A DNA stretch of 32,841 nt. Source: Clostridiales bacterium. Its GTDB lineage: Bacteria; Bacillota; Clostridia; Oscillospirales; Oscillospiraceae. Below the pieces are notes generated by a model. That model made no database searches. It was not told the origin of the DNA and saw only the letters and a list, made by a program, of their open reading frames with translations. The DNA is taken from NCBI GenBank assembly GCA_029267755.1, contig JAJUHS010000010.1, forward strand, positions 1 through 32,841. The letters run 5' to 3'. Shown in pieces: positions 1-8,491 of this stretch (position 1 is its first letter; each line of letters begins with the position of its first letter). Position numbers and translations under genes: made by a program.

Positions 1-2981
1 AAACGAAAAAGCCGGATATGATTTTCGACCTAACCGGGCATTTGAACAGCTGCAGGGAGCTGATAAACGGGAAATCCGACCGGGAAGAACTTGCCGACCT
101 GAATATAATGGCCGGGAAAAAAGCGGTGAAATCTACTGCTTTCTCAACAGCCTTAAGTTATTTTGAAACAGCCAGATCCTGTCTTTTTGAGGAAGAATGG
201 TCAGAAATCCCCGACAAGCTTTTTTCCCTGTCGTTGGAGCAGACATCGGCAGCGATACTGTCGGGCGATTTTCATAAGGCTGACTCATTGTGCGGATATT
301 TATCGGGTATCGCAAACAGCACTATGGAAAAATGTTCTGTTTCCGGAATGAAAGCTTCTCTGCTGATTCTTCAGGGAAAGCTTGTTGAAGCAATCTCCGA
401 ATTGAGCAGAGCGTTGCTCCTTTTGGATATTGTTCTTCCAGAAAGCGCCGAGGAGGTCGAGGCCAGGGCGCAGGAAGGAATCGTAAGGCTACGCGCTTTT
501 TTGGAAAAAAACAGAGTTGAGGAACTCGTAAATCTTCCTGTAATGAGCAATACCGAAAAAGTCATTGCCATGCAATTGCTTTATCAGGCCAATCCGCCCG
601 CCATTCAGGTTAATCCCCGACTGTTCAGCCTTATAACATTAACTATGTTTGAGCTTACCGTTACATATGGCGCTACGCCATTTTCATGCAAATGCTTTAG
701 CGATTGCGGCGGGCTTGTCGGGTCTGTGCTTTCAGATTATAAAACAGCCTATAAGCTGGGAGAAGCCTCTCTTGCTTTAATCGGCAAATTTAAAGCTGAA
801 TTTCAAAAACCTCCTGTATATTTTATGCTTCCCTTCCTTTCCTTTTGGGTAAAGCCTTATCAGGAAAGCATCGATTATTACGACCTTTCCTATAAATCGG
901 GATTGGAAAACGGAGATCTTATGCATGCGGCGTATGCCGCCGCGCATAAAGTACATTTATTAATGTGGGTCGGAAAAAATCTGACTGTCTGCAAAAATGA
1001 AGCCGAGAGCGCCATAGCTTTCATTAAACGGGTAAAAGGTGCACCTCCCCTGCTTTTAGCGGAAATCGTTCGCTATTCTATCCGAAAGCTTCAGACAGCC
1101 CCGGAGCGGGATGACGAGTCGGATTTTGAAGCCGAAGACAAAGAGATGCTGGAAAATATCAAAAAAACGCATAATATTGTTTTTCTATGCAGGTTCCTTC
1201 AATATAACACCTTAATTAACTTTATTTTGGGCAATATTGAAGAGGCCGAAAAATGGAACAAAATGGCGGAAGAAACGGTGTTTTCAGTACAAAATGACTT
1301 TTCATTGCCTGACCATTATTTATTCAAAGCTTTAATAATGATTTATAAGTGGAATAATGCTTCACCTGCGGAACGGAAAGAAATTAAAAAAAATCTTGTC
1401 GGTATTAAAGAAAGAATTAAATGCTGGGCTGAAATCTGCCCGGAAAATTTTGCGCATAAATATTATCTGCTTTCCGCTGAAATTGCCGTAATTGAGAAAA
1501 GGCCTCTTGATACAATAGTCGATCTGTTTGAAAATGCAATCAAATCAATAAACGGAAATGATTTTATGCATTTAGGGGCGCTTTGCAGAGAGCTTTACGG
1601 CAATTTCTGGATAAAAAAGGGCAATGAAACCATAGGAAAGGCATACATCAAGGAAGCGTATTACTTATATAAGCAATGGGGGGCTTACGGAAAAACTGCG
1701 CTTATGGACGAAGCCAGCCAGAAAACGGCAAGCACAAGAATCGTCTCCAACCCGGTCTCAACAACAGTAACAAATTATATTGATATGATATCGATTTTTA
1801 AATCAACGCAGGCAATATCCAGCGAAATAAAAATTGAAAGACTCCTCACTATTCTGATTAATATTTTAATTGAAAACGCCGGCGCACAGAGAGGCTGCAT
1901 ATTGCTCAGAAACGAAAGGGACGGTCATTTTTATATTGAGGCAGTACAGGATACTGCCGGCTGCCGCAGGGTTATTCAAACTGTACCGCTTGCCGAAAGC
2001 GATGAGTTTTGCCATGAAATCGTACAATATGCTATAAGGACCGGAAATCCCATAGTTATCCGTGATGCCTGCTCGGATTCAACCTGGCAGACCAACGCGT
2101 ATGTAAATAAAAACCGTATCAGATCGGTTCTGTGTATGCCCGTTTATTATCAAAACAGGTTAAAGGGCATCGTTTATCTGGAAAATAATCTTTCCGATAA
2201 TGTTTTCACATCAGCCAGATTGGAAACCATAAAAATACTGGCGTCACAGGCTGCAATTTCCATTGAAAATGCCAGACTATACGAAACGATGGAGGAAAAA
2301 ATCAGGGAGAGGACTCGGCAATTAAATGCGGCCAATGAAAGACTTGTTAAATTATCATTACATGACTCGCTGACCAATTTATATAACCGCAGGTATTTTT
2401 ATAATATTGCATGCAAAAAAGTATCTTCATATCTGAAACACTATAATATTTCGCAAAAGGATTGTATAGGGGTATTTTTAATAGACATAGATCATTTTAA
2501 GGAAGTAAACGATACATATGGTCATTCGGCCGGGGATAATGTCTTGATTACCATATCCAAGGTTTTGAAGCAGCTTATCGGAAAGGATGACATCCTTGTA
2601 CGCTGGGGAGGTGAGGAATTGCTGATCGTTATGAACTACCAAACCGCAGATTATTACAGGGAGTTTTCTGAAAAAATTACTAAAATAATTGAAAATACGC
2701 CGTTGAGAGTATCCGATAACAAAATTATATATAAAACATGCTCATTGGGATATACCGAGGTTCCTTTGGATCCAAGCAATCCCGAACTATTAAATTTGGA
2801 TCAGATCGTAAATATATGTGATTACGCTTTATATTACGCCAAAGAAAACGGAAGAAACTGTGCGGCTCATTTTAAATTGAATAGACAAATCGGAATGGAT
2901 GCCGATTTAAAAAAGTATTTGATCGGCTTATCAAGATCAGCAGGGCTTAATAAGGAATATTTTACAATAGAATTCAACTGA
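1..2981 (+). CDS. Large signalling protein, C-terminal part (helical repeats - GAF - GGDEF diguanylate cyclase), 5' end off window
   Basis: The reading frame is open to the left edge (codons run from base 3 with no stop), so the Met at base 18 is probably internal. Numbered from that Met, residues 1-580 are helical, TPR-like sequence. They resemble the middle of giant Ser/Thr kinase-AAA ATPase-sensor proteins, so kinase and ATPase domains are expected upstream (inference). A GAF sensor domain covers about 600-755 and a short coiled coil about 756-780. A GGDEF domain follows (about 785-960), with DSLTNLYNRRYF and the active-site motif GGEEL at 864-868, so it should make cyclic di-GMP from GTP. 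The usual RxxD inhibitory site before the motif reads GKDD, so product inhibition by that site is probably absent. No membrane segment is visible; it is probably cytosolic. Domain assignment is firm, the input signal is unknown. Confidence 0.85.
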   Translation, partial: TKKPDMIFDLTGHLNSCRELINGKSDREELADLNIMAGKKAVKSTAFSTALSYFETARSCLFEEEWSEIPDKLFSLSLEQTSAAILSGDFHKADSLCGYLSGIANSTMEKCSVSGMKASLLILQGKLVEAISELSRALLLLDIVLPESAEEVEARAQEGIVRLRAFLEKNRVEELVNLPVMSNTEKVIAMQLLYQANPPAIQVNPRLFSLITLTMFELTVTYGATPFSCKCFSDCGGLVGSVLSDYKTAYKLGEASLALIGKFKAEFQKPPVYFMLPFLSFWVKPYQESIDYYDLSYKSGLENGDLMHAAYAAAHKVHLLMWVGKNLTVCKNEAESAIAFIKRVKGAPPLLLAEIVRYSIRKLQTAPERDDESDFEAEDKEMLENIKKTHNIVFLCRFLQYNTLINFILGNIEEAEKWNKMAEETVFSVQNDFSLPDHYLFKALIMIYKWNNASPAERKEIKKNLVGIKERIKCWAEICPENFAHKYYLLSAEIAVIEKRPLDTIVDLFENAIKSINGNDFMHLGALCRELYGNFWIKKGNETIGKAYIKEAYYLYKQWGAYGKTALMDEASQKTASTRIVSNPVSTTVTNYIDMISIFKSTQAISSEIKIERLLTILINILIENAGAQRGCILLRNERDGHFYIEAVQDTAGCRRVIQTVPLAESDEFCHEIVQYAIRTGNPIVIRDACSDSTWQTNAYVNKNRIRSVLCMPVYYQNRLKGIVYLENNLSDNVFTSARLETIKILASQAAISIENARLYETMEEKIRERTRQLNAANERLVKLSLHDSLTNLYNRRYFYNIACKKVSSYLKHYNISQKDCIGVFLIDIDHFKEVNDTYGHSAGDNVLITISKVLKQLIGKDDILVRWGGEELLIVMNYQTADYYREFSEKITKIIENTPLRVSDNKIIYKTCSLGYTEVPLDPSNPELLNLDQIVNICDYALYYAKENGRNCAAHFKLNRQIGMDADLKKYLIGLSRSAGLNKEYFTIEFN

Positions 2982-3021
2982 CATTGGGATATAGCCGGAG
3001 GATGTCGCCGGAAGCACAATA

Positions 3022-3059
3022 AAAAATAAGTGCACCCCGATATCGGTGCACTTATTTTT
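3022..3059. terminator. Bidirectional intrinsic terminator between convergent genes
   Basis: Perfect 15-bp inverted repeat (arms 3022-3036 and 3045-3059, aaaaataagtgcacc) with an 8-nt loop. The A-rich outer left arm and T-rich outer right arm give a U tract in both directions. It sits between the GGDEF gene (plus) and the dehydrogenase gene (minus), so it can end both transcripts. Confidence 0.9.
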
Positions 3060-3075
3060 GGCCGCGCCGCCGGGT

Positions 3076-4047
3076 CTACAACCCGTTAACCACGTTTATT
3101 GGGCGTTCGCCTGCGCTGACCTTTCTCAAATTGCCCCAGGCGATTTCGTAATAACGATAAAAACTGCCAGCCGTAATTCCCGCAATATGCGGTGAAAGAA
3201 TTACTTTATTTCGGACATCTGCTGGGAGCTGAAGAATTGGATTATCGGCTTGCACAGGCTCTGGGGACAGGGTGTCCAGACCGGCTCCACCCACTCTGCC
3301 GTCAATAAGGGCACGGCACAGGGCCTCATGATCTATAATCTCACCTCTCGCTGTATTTATTATGATTACTCCTCTCCTCATTTTATTGATGGTGTTGTCG
3401 TTTATCATATTTACAGTTTCGGGAGTAACCGGAACATGAAGGGAAATAATGTCACACTGAGCGTAAATCTCCTCAAGAGAAAGCCTGGGATAATTGACAC
3501 CCTTGGCTTCAAATAGATCATAATAGCTGATTCGGCAGCCGAAAGCATCAAGACGCTTCGCGACTTCCCTGCCTATCGCTCCAAAGCCTACAATACCGAC
3601 ATGACATCCGCCAAGCTCCCTGAGCCCGCTTTCAAAGCATCGGTTCTTTGCCTCTATCTGCTTCGCCTCAAAAACCATATTGTGATTCTCAATCAAATTT
3701 CGGAGGACTGCGAGCATCAGAAGTATAACCTGCTCGGCAACCGCCGTGGCGTTGGCTCCCGCACAGTTAGCCACATAGACTCCGGCCTTTTTGGCCGCCT
3801 CAATATCAATAAAATTAAAGCCTACCCCCTGGGATTGAACCAGCTTCAGATTTTTCAGCCCGTTGATCACCTTCGCGGAAATCGGGCACATTGCGTCGAC
3901 AAGTATTGCATCCGCATTCGTTGCAATAATTTTATCCTCGTCAGGAGTGCCGTTGCCCAGATGAACCAGCTCCCAATCAGCCGGGATCGCATTGGGAGCC
4001 GTATATCTCTCGCAATTTGCCCTGTTAACCAGAACAGCAACTTTCAT
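3076..4047 (-). CDS. D-2-hydroxyacid dehydrogenase (NAD-dependent, phosphoglycerate dehydrogenase-like)
   Basis: Full-length 323-residue member of the D-isomer-specific 2-hydroxyacid dehydrogenase family, which interconverts 2-keto acids and D-2-hydroxyacids with NAD(P)H. The Rossmann motif GFGAIG lies at 154-159. The catalytic triad is visible: Arg234 in NTARGE, Glu263 in SPEP, His287 in SPHIAG. The ATG start has an upstream aaaggag Shine-Dalgarno. It lies downstream of a TRAP transporter on the same strand but has its own promoter with a large palindrome over the -10 box. A job in oxidising or reducing a hydroxy/keto acid brought in by that transporter is likely but inferred. The exact substrate cannot be read from the sequence; there is no ACT or other regulatory domain as in SerA. 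Confidence 0.9.
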   Translation of the reverse strand: MKVAVLVNRANCERYTAPNAIPADWELVHLGNGTPDEDKIIATNADAILVDAMCPISAKVINGLKNLKLVQSQGVGFNFIDIEAAKKAGVYVANCAGANATAVAEQVILLMLAVLRNLIENHNMVFEAKQIEAKNRCFESGLRELGGCHVGIVGFGAIGREVAKRLDAFGCRISYYDLFEAKGVNYPRLSLEEIYAQCDIISLHVPVTPETVNMINDNTINKMRRGVIIINTARGEIIDHEALCRALIDGRVGGAGLDTLSPEPVQADNPILQLPADVRNKVILSPHIAGITAGSFYRYYEIAWGNLRKVSAGERPINVVNGL

Positions 4048-4145
4048 AGTCGTTTTCTCCTTTTACCTTACTCTGCTGCAGATAATTTTTCATTCTTCTA
4101 TTTTGCGCTGACAAAGGCTGCCATAGCATTTCATTCAAAAACATT

Positions 4146-4180
4146 TTGTAGTATAACTGGTAATACCAGTTATACTACAA
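4146..4180. promoter_or_regulatory. 35-bp perfect palindrome, probable repressor operator
   Basis: Two 16-nt arms (ttgtagtataactggt, 4146-4161, and its exact complement, 4165-4180) flank a 3-nt centre. The core ACTGGTAATACCAGT resembles GntR/FadR-family operators (TGGTNNNACCA type; family knowledge). It covers the -10 box and start point of the dehydrogenase promoter, the classic repressor position. No matching GntR gene lies in the window, so the regulator is unknown. Confidence 0.75.
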
Positions 4181-4197
4181 TAAAGGCAGTATGTCAA
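4169..4197 (-). promoter_or_regulatory. Sigma-A-type promoter of the dehydrogenase gene
   Basis: On the minus strand a perfect -35 TTGACA (4197-4192) is followed by a 17-nt spacer and a -10 TATAAC (4174-4169). Transcription would start near 4162, leaving a leader of about 115 nt before the ATG at 4047. The -10 box lies inside the 4146-4180 palindrome. Confidence 0.8.
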
Positions 4198-4236
4198 TAT
4201 GCCGGACAATTCGTAATAGCGAATTGCCCGGCATAT
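4197..4236 (-). terminator. Stem-loop after the first TRAP operon
   Basis: Inverted repeat with 17-nt arms (4197-4213 and 4220-4236, one mismatch) and a 6-nt loop, right after the dctP stop codon. No clear U tract follows on the minus strand, so it may be a weak terminator or an mRNA-stabilising 3' end rather than a strong stop. It abuts the -35 box of the dehydrogenase promoter. Confidence 0.55.
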
Positions 4237-4240
4237 ATTT

Positions 4241-5380
4241 TCAGCTTATTCCGTACCTCCCCTTATATTCGGAGATGGATTTCTTCCAGAATTCAAGGAC
4301 ATTGTCTACCTCGGTATAACCCTTGTCTTTGAGCTGCTTCAGAGTTTCGTCACCGTAAGGCTTGAGAGCGTCGACCCAGGCCTGCATATCGCTGCCCGTA
4401 ATCTTTGTTACAGGTATATTCCACTTTGCGGCGTCGTCATAATGACTCTTGTCGGATATAGTCCAGTATTCCACAGCATCTTTCCAAAGCTGCGCTCCCT
4501 GCATCTCTTCAGTAAATATCTGCCTGAGAGTGCTGTCGAATGAATTCCATTTGGCATCATTTATGCAGATGGCTCTCGTTCCTGTTGAGAAGCTTCTCTC
4601 AAACACATAAACCGACTTGGAAATTGCAAGAGCTCCGAAAATATTTATCACATGAATGCCGTTTATTACTCCGTCGACAACGCCGTTGCTCATGCTTGAG
4701 TAAAACTCCGTGGGAGGCTGCGCGACGGGAGTCGCTCCCTTGTCGGCAAGGAACTTGCTCATAACGCGGTTGTCGGTAACAAGTTTAAGCCCTTTAACCG
4801 AATCGGGTGTGGTTATCTTAACGTTGTTCTTAAATGCCATTGCCGTGCCCCATACTCCCAGGAAGAACAGAGGATAAATTTTTGCGGTCTTAAACTCATT
4901 CATCATAAGCTTGTTGTCATATATAACATTGTTCATAACCCCGGAGGCCATGGCGATGCTTGTAAATCCAAGGAAGGGGTATCCGGTAACCTGATGGGTG
5001 TAGACAAACCTCTCGGGGAAGTTGGCCATAGTGACATCTGAAATGTCGCATAGCCCCGATCCGAGTCCGTCAAGCACCTCGGTCGGCGCGAGAAGCGAGC
5101 TGCTGTAATACGGAACAAATGTAACCTTTCCGCCTGTGCGCTGAGTTATCCGTTTGAAGGCGTCCATAAAAACCTTCGCCTGCGCCTCGTTTGAGGAGAA
5201 GTTTACTGTAAGTTCCATCTTGGGGCCGTTGTAGACCAACTCCTTGGATTCTCCCGACGGCTGCGAACTTCCCTGCGGGCTTTGTGCCGGGGATGCGCTT
5301 GTGGTTGGCTGACTTCCGCAGGCGCCGAAAAGCGAGATCAGCATTACCGTTGCAAGTACAATTGACAGCAGTTTTTTCAT
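4241..5380 (-). CDS. dctP: TRAP transporter solute-binding lipoprotein (DctP family), first system
   Basis: 379 residues, normal for DctP proteins, which capture a carboxylate outside the membrane and hand it to the DctQM permease. It begins with a lipoprotein signal (MKKLL, hydrophobic run, LFGAC with Cys21), then a Ser/Pro/Gln-rich linker to about residue 45. The DctP fold follows, with the typical late stretch NGVVDGVINGIH. At the place where most family members have GLK-hydrophobic-Arg, the ligand-carboxylate clamp, this protein has GLKLV (Val201), so ligand chemistry may differ. The start has an aggGAGG site 8 nt upstream. It is the last gene of dctQ-dctM-dctP, 34 nt after dctM. Confidence 0.92.
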   Translation of the reverse strand: MKKLLSIVLATVMLISLFGACGSQPTTSASPAQSPQGSSQPSGESKELVYNGPKMELTVNFSSNEAQAKVFMDAFKRITQRTGGKVTFVPYYSSSLLAPTEVLDGLGSGLCDISDVTMANFPERFVYTHQVTGYPFLGFTSIAMASGVMNNVIYDNKLMMNEFKTAKIYPLFFLGVWGTAMAFKNNVKITTPDSVKGLKLVTDNRVMSKFLADKGATPVAQPPTEFYSSMSNGVVDGVINGIHVINIFGALAISKSVYVFERSFSTGTRAICINDAKWNSFDSTLRQIFTEEMQGAQLWKDAVEYWTISDKSHYDDAAKWNIPVTKITGSDMQAWVDALKPYGDETLKQLKDKGYTEVDNVLEFWKKSISEYKGRYGIS

Positions 5381-5414
5381 TGTTTTTCCTCCCTAATTAA
5401 TATTTTTTCAACAG

Positions 5415-6713
5415 CTATTTCATCATGCTCGGGATATATGTCGCAATTTGCGGAAAAATGATCAAAAGCACCAGTATCAGAGCATCGACCGCAAGGAACG
5501 GCAGAACGCCCTTGAAAATTTTTTCCACTTTTATTCCGCTGACCCCGGCCATCGTAAACACAGTCATTCCGACAGGAGGCGATATGGATCCGACAGCCAT
5601 AAGCTTCACCACAAAGGCCCCCAGCCAGATGGGGTCGAATCCGACTTTAGTAAGCGCTGAGTAAAAAACGGGAATCGTAAGCGCCACCATCGGCACCTCC
5701 GGCAGGAACATGCCGAGTATAAAGTATAAAACTATAAGCGCCAAAGCCAATACCCACTTTGGGACCGCTAGGCTCAGAATAAGCTTCGACAGCCACATCG
5801 GGACGCGACTGAGGCTTAAAAAGGTTACAAACAGATATGTAGCGGCCACCAGGAAGAAAACCATTCCGCAGAGCACTGCCGTATCCTTTAGCGCTTTGAT
5901 AAATTTTCCGACAGTCAGCTGGCGGAACGCAAGAGAAATAATTATTGCTCCGAGCGCTCCTATGGCACCCGCCTCGGTGGTGGTAAAAAAGCCCCCGTAT
6001 ATTCCTCCGAGCACGAGAACCATAAGGAGAATTACTGGCAAAATTTTAAGCAGAGTCTTGAGCATATATTTAAGCTCAAACTTCGGCCCGCGCGGCCCGC
6101 GCTCAGGATTTATACGGCAAAGAATTGAAACAACAATAATATATAGAACCATCTGAAGTACGCCCACGCCAAGACCCGAGAGGAAAAGCTTGCCTATCGA
6201 ATTTTCGGTAAGTATGCCGTACATTATAAATCCCATACTGGGAGGTATAAGTATGCTTAGCGGGGCGCCCGCAGCCACGCAGCCGGCCGCAAACGATTCA
6301 TCGTACTTGTTTTTTGTCATTTCGGGCATGGCCACCCTGGACATTACCAGAACCCCGACCTGCGTCGAACCGCATATCGCGCCTAAGACACCGCAGGCAA
6401 CTATCGTAGCCGAAGCTAGGCCGCCCCTGAAACGGCCGACCCACGCATACGCCGCGCTGTAAAGGTCCTGCCCCATGCAGCTTTCCGCAATTATCAGCCC
6501 CATAAAGGTAAACATCGGGATAACGGTAAATGTATATGTATTAAGGTTTGTAAACCCGGAAGCGCCCGCCACAGTCATTGCTACGTTTACATTTCGCAGA
6601 ATTATTATGCCGATGATGCTCACGAGAGACATGGCGGCTCCCACCCACATTTTTAGCGCCATCAGAACGAGCAGGACAATTATGCCAAGAAGGCCGATAA
6701 GCTCCGGACTCAT
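5415..6713 (-). CDS. dctM: TRAP transporter large permease (DctM), first system
   Basis: 432 hydrophobic residues, the usual size of the DctM subunit that carries out ion-coupled substrate translocation across the cytoplasmic membrane. Around a dozen membrane segments are visible. Family-typical stretches include GAICGSTQVGVLVMSRVAMPEM near residues 111-132, PPSMGFIMYG, and FLPEVPMVALTIP. The ATG overlaps the dctQ stop as ATGA (6710-6713), indicating translational coupling. A G-rich Shine-Dalgarno lies inside the end of dctQ. The substrate is not readable from this subunit. Confidence 0.93.
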   Translation of the reverse strand: MSPELIGLLGIIVLLVLMALKMWVGAAMSLVSIIGIIILRNVNVAMTVAGASGFTNLNTYTFTVIPMFTFMGLIIAESCMGQDLYSAAYAWVGRFRGGLASATIVACGVLGAICGSTQVGVLVMSRVAMPEMTKNKYDESFAAGCVAAGAPLSILIPPSMGFIMYGILTENSIGKLFLSGLGVGVLQMVLYIIVVSILCRINPERGPRGPKFELKYMLKTLLKILPVILLMVLVLGGIYGGFFTTTEAGAIGALGAIIISLAFRQLTVGKFIKALKDTAVLCGMVFFLVAATYLFVTFLSLSRVPMWLSKLILSLAVPKWVLALALIVLYFILGMFLPEVPMVALTIPVFYSALTKVGFDPIWLGAFVVKLMAVGSISPPVGMTVFTMAGVSGIKVEKIFKGVLPFLAVDALILVLLIIFPQIATYIPSMMK

Positions 6714-7318
6714 TTTTCGCCCCCCTTTCCGTTTTCGTAACCTGCGGAGGTCTTTTCTTTTTCCGCGGCCTTAAGTTCCGCATATTTCTTTTTGCCTAAT
6801 ACAAACAGTTCGTCCTTGTCCTCCAGCTTTGCCTCGAGCTCCCACTGGCCGCTGGCCATGGCGGCAACCTTCCTCACGACAAGGGAAAGCGTCGTAAGCG
6901 CGCCGACTGCGTAAGCAAAGCAAAACATCGCAATAAAGGGCCACTGAGGAAGACCTATGGTGGTATAAAATACATGGTTTTTGAGGCTTTTCACAGCATA
7001 ATTGAACTGCTGCCATGAAATGAAAGCTATGGTTACAAATGTCAGCGTCAGCATCACGGTATCGATTATAACCTGCGCTTTGGGGCTCAGCTTGGATGTG
7101 AGCATATCCACTTTTATCTGGCGATTGCTTAGGATTGAGGAACTCAGAGCTGTCATGTTGCACAGCAGCAGCACCTGAGCCCATTCGGTGGCGCCCAAAA
7201 TTGAACGGTTGAAAATGGTTCGGTCCAGAACCTCCGCAACCATAAGAAGCATCAAAGCCGCTATGAATCCCATGCACAGCCATGTAAAAAATCTGGATAT
7301 GCCGCGGATTATCTTCAT
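6710..7318 (-). CDS. dctQ: TRAP transporter small permease (DctQ), first system
   Basis: 202 residues with four membrane helices, as expected for DctQ, the small subunit that partners DctM. The stretch LGATEWAQVLLLCNMTALSSS matches the family's second helix. The charged C-terminal tail (about residues 165-202, many Lys and Glu) is longer than usual. The ATG is preceded by aaggagtg. It is the first TRAP gene of the set and follows the two cupins by 88 nt. Confidence 0.9.
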   Translation of the reverse strand: MKIIRGISRFFTWLCMGFIAALMLLMVAEVLDRTIFNRSILGATEWAQVLLLCNMTALSSSILSNRQIKVDMLTSKLSPKAQVIIDTVMLTLTFVTIAFISWQQFNYAVKSLKNHVFYTTIGLPQWPFIAMFCFAYAVGALTTLSLVVRKVAAMASGQWELEAKLEDKDELFVLGKKKYAELKAAEKEKTSAGYENGKGGEK

Positions 7319-7406
7319 TTACATCACTCCTTATACTTGACAATACGTTTTTTGGCTAAAATATTGCTCAGCCGCCATGTCTGTATCCGGCATTAATGAA
7401 GATGCC

Positions 7407-7883
7407 TCATTCCCTATCTTGAATAAAGGTATATTCACCGTTCATAACAACCGAAAAATGAAATATCGGCCGATCGACGCGGTTAATCAGCAAGGGACAG
7501 TGGGGCATATCCTGCGGTATAAAAACCATGCAGCTTTTTGTGATTATTTGCGGTTCGCCGTCCAAATACAGCTCCACCTCTCCGCCGAGATCATCGGGTT
7601 CATCGGGGTTGGAACCGTAAAAGCCCAGTATTTCCGGGTAATTGTGAGTATGCGGTTTGCCAACCGGGCTGCCCGGATTCGAAAGTACGAACTCCCGGTT
7701 TGCCTTGTACCACCAGGATGTATTCATTTGAAACGAGCCTGGCATATTATTGCTATCCACCCAATGCAAACGCCGGCCGAAACGCGCATACGCGGCTAAA
7801 GCTGCGGGAGTCTTATGCGTGGCGGGCAAAATCAGATCCTGCATGACCAGATTACCGTGCCTGCCGTCCGTATTCATAGGCAT
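7407..7883 (-). CDS. Cupin-fold protein, paralogue 2
   Basis: 158 residues, clearly related to the next gene upstream along its whole length (both start MNTDG..., share PGxFQxxxSWxxKA, GFxGSNxxxPxDLGG and RPIFHFSVVM). A metal-binding cupin set is visible: HTHNYPE (two His and one Glu) and a later His in MPHCP. It could be a metal-dependent enzyme (isomerase, lyase or dioxygenase) or a binding protein for the compound handled by the operon. I do not recognise a named function. Start ATG at 7883 has aaggga about 9 nt upstream. It is 24 nt after its paralogue and ahead of the TRAP genes. Confidence 0.75.
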   Translation of the reverse strand: MPMNTDGRHGNLVMQDLILPATHKTPAALAAYARFGRRLHWVDSNNMPGSFQMNTSWWYKANREFVLSNPGSPVGKPHTHNYPEILGFYGSNPDEPDDLGGEVELYLDGEPQIITKSCMVFIPQDMPHCPLLINRVDRPIFHFSVVMNGEYTFIQDRE

Positions 7884-7907
7884 AATCTTTGTCCCTTCAT
7901 GTACTTT

Positions 7908-8405
7908 TTATTGTTCTCTAGGCTGATTTAGTATACTGGTTTCGCCGGTATTTGTATGAGTAGTGCTGTAAACCGGAGACATTACTACGGAAAAATGAAA
8001 GATGGGACGATGCATCTCTAGAATCGAAAGGGGTAAATGCCTCAGCCCCGCGGGAAGAAAAATCAGCGTGCTTTTCGTAATGCGATGCATCTCGCCCCCT
8101 ATGCCGATTTCTATCGTTCCTCCCAGATCATACGGATCCTCCTGATTTGATCCGAAGAAACCGATAAGCTCGTCAAAATCGTGGACATGCTCGTCGTGCT
8201 TTAATAAGGGTCGCACATCCGATGCTTTCATATACCACGACGAGCTGAATTGAAACGCGCCCGGAACGACGTTGTCGTCGATCCATAGAACCCTTTTGGC
8301 GTATGTATTGTAGAATTCTTCAAACCCCGGCGAAAACCTTGGAGCTTTTAGCTCCTGAACCATATACTTGCCGTATTCGCCGTCCGTATTCATGACAAAA
8401 TCCAT
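7908..8405 (-). CDS. Cupin-fold protein, paralogue 1
   Basis: 165 residues, tandem paralogue of the following gene. Cupin metal ligands are present: HVHDFDE, and His in LRHLP. The shared segment GFFGSNQEDPYDLGG lies between the two motifs. The C-terminal tail (SPVYSTTHTNTGETSILNQ) is longer than in the paralogue. Both copies keep the likely ligands, so both may be active, or they may act together as a heteromer (inference). It lies 86 nt downstream of the FAD oxidoreductase on the same strand. No named function recognised. Confidence 0.75.
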   Translation of the reverse strand: MDFVMNTDGEYGKYMVQELKAPRFSPGFEEFYNTYAKRVLWIDDNVVPGAFQFSSSWYMKASDVRPLLKHDEHVHDFDELIGFFGSNQEDPYDLGGTIEIGIGGEMHRITKSTLIFLPAGLRHLPLSILEMHRPIFHFSVVMSPVYSTTHTNTGETSILNQPREQ

Positions 8406-8491
8406 GCCTTTACCATTCCTTTCTCAAAAAAGCGTGCGATGTGTTTGTTTCAATTTTATGCATCCTTCCGCTCATTATTTGAATATTAATT

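Noticed and set aside
3601-4332. 243-codon plus-strand frame through the dehydrogenase and the promoter region
   Set aside because: It crosses the palindrome, promoter and terminator and has no motif; an antisense shadow.
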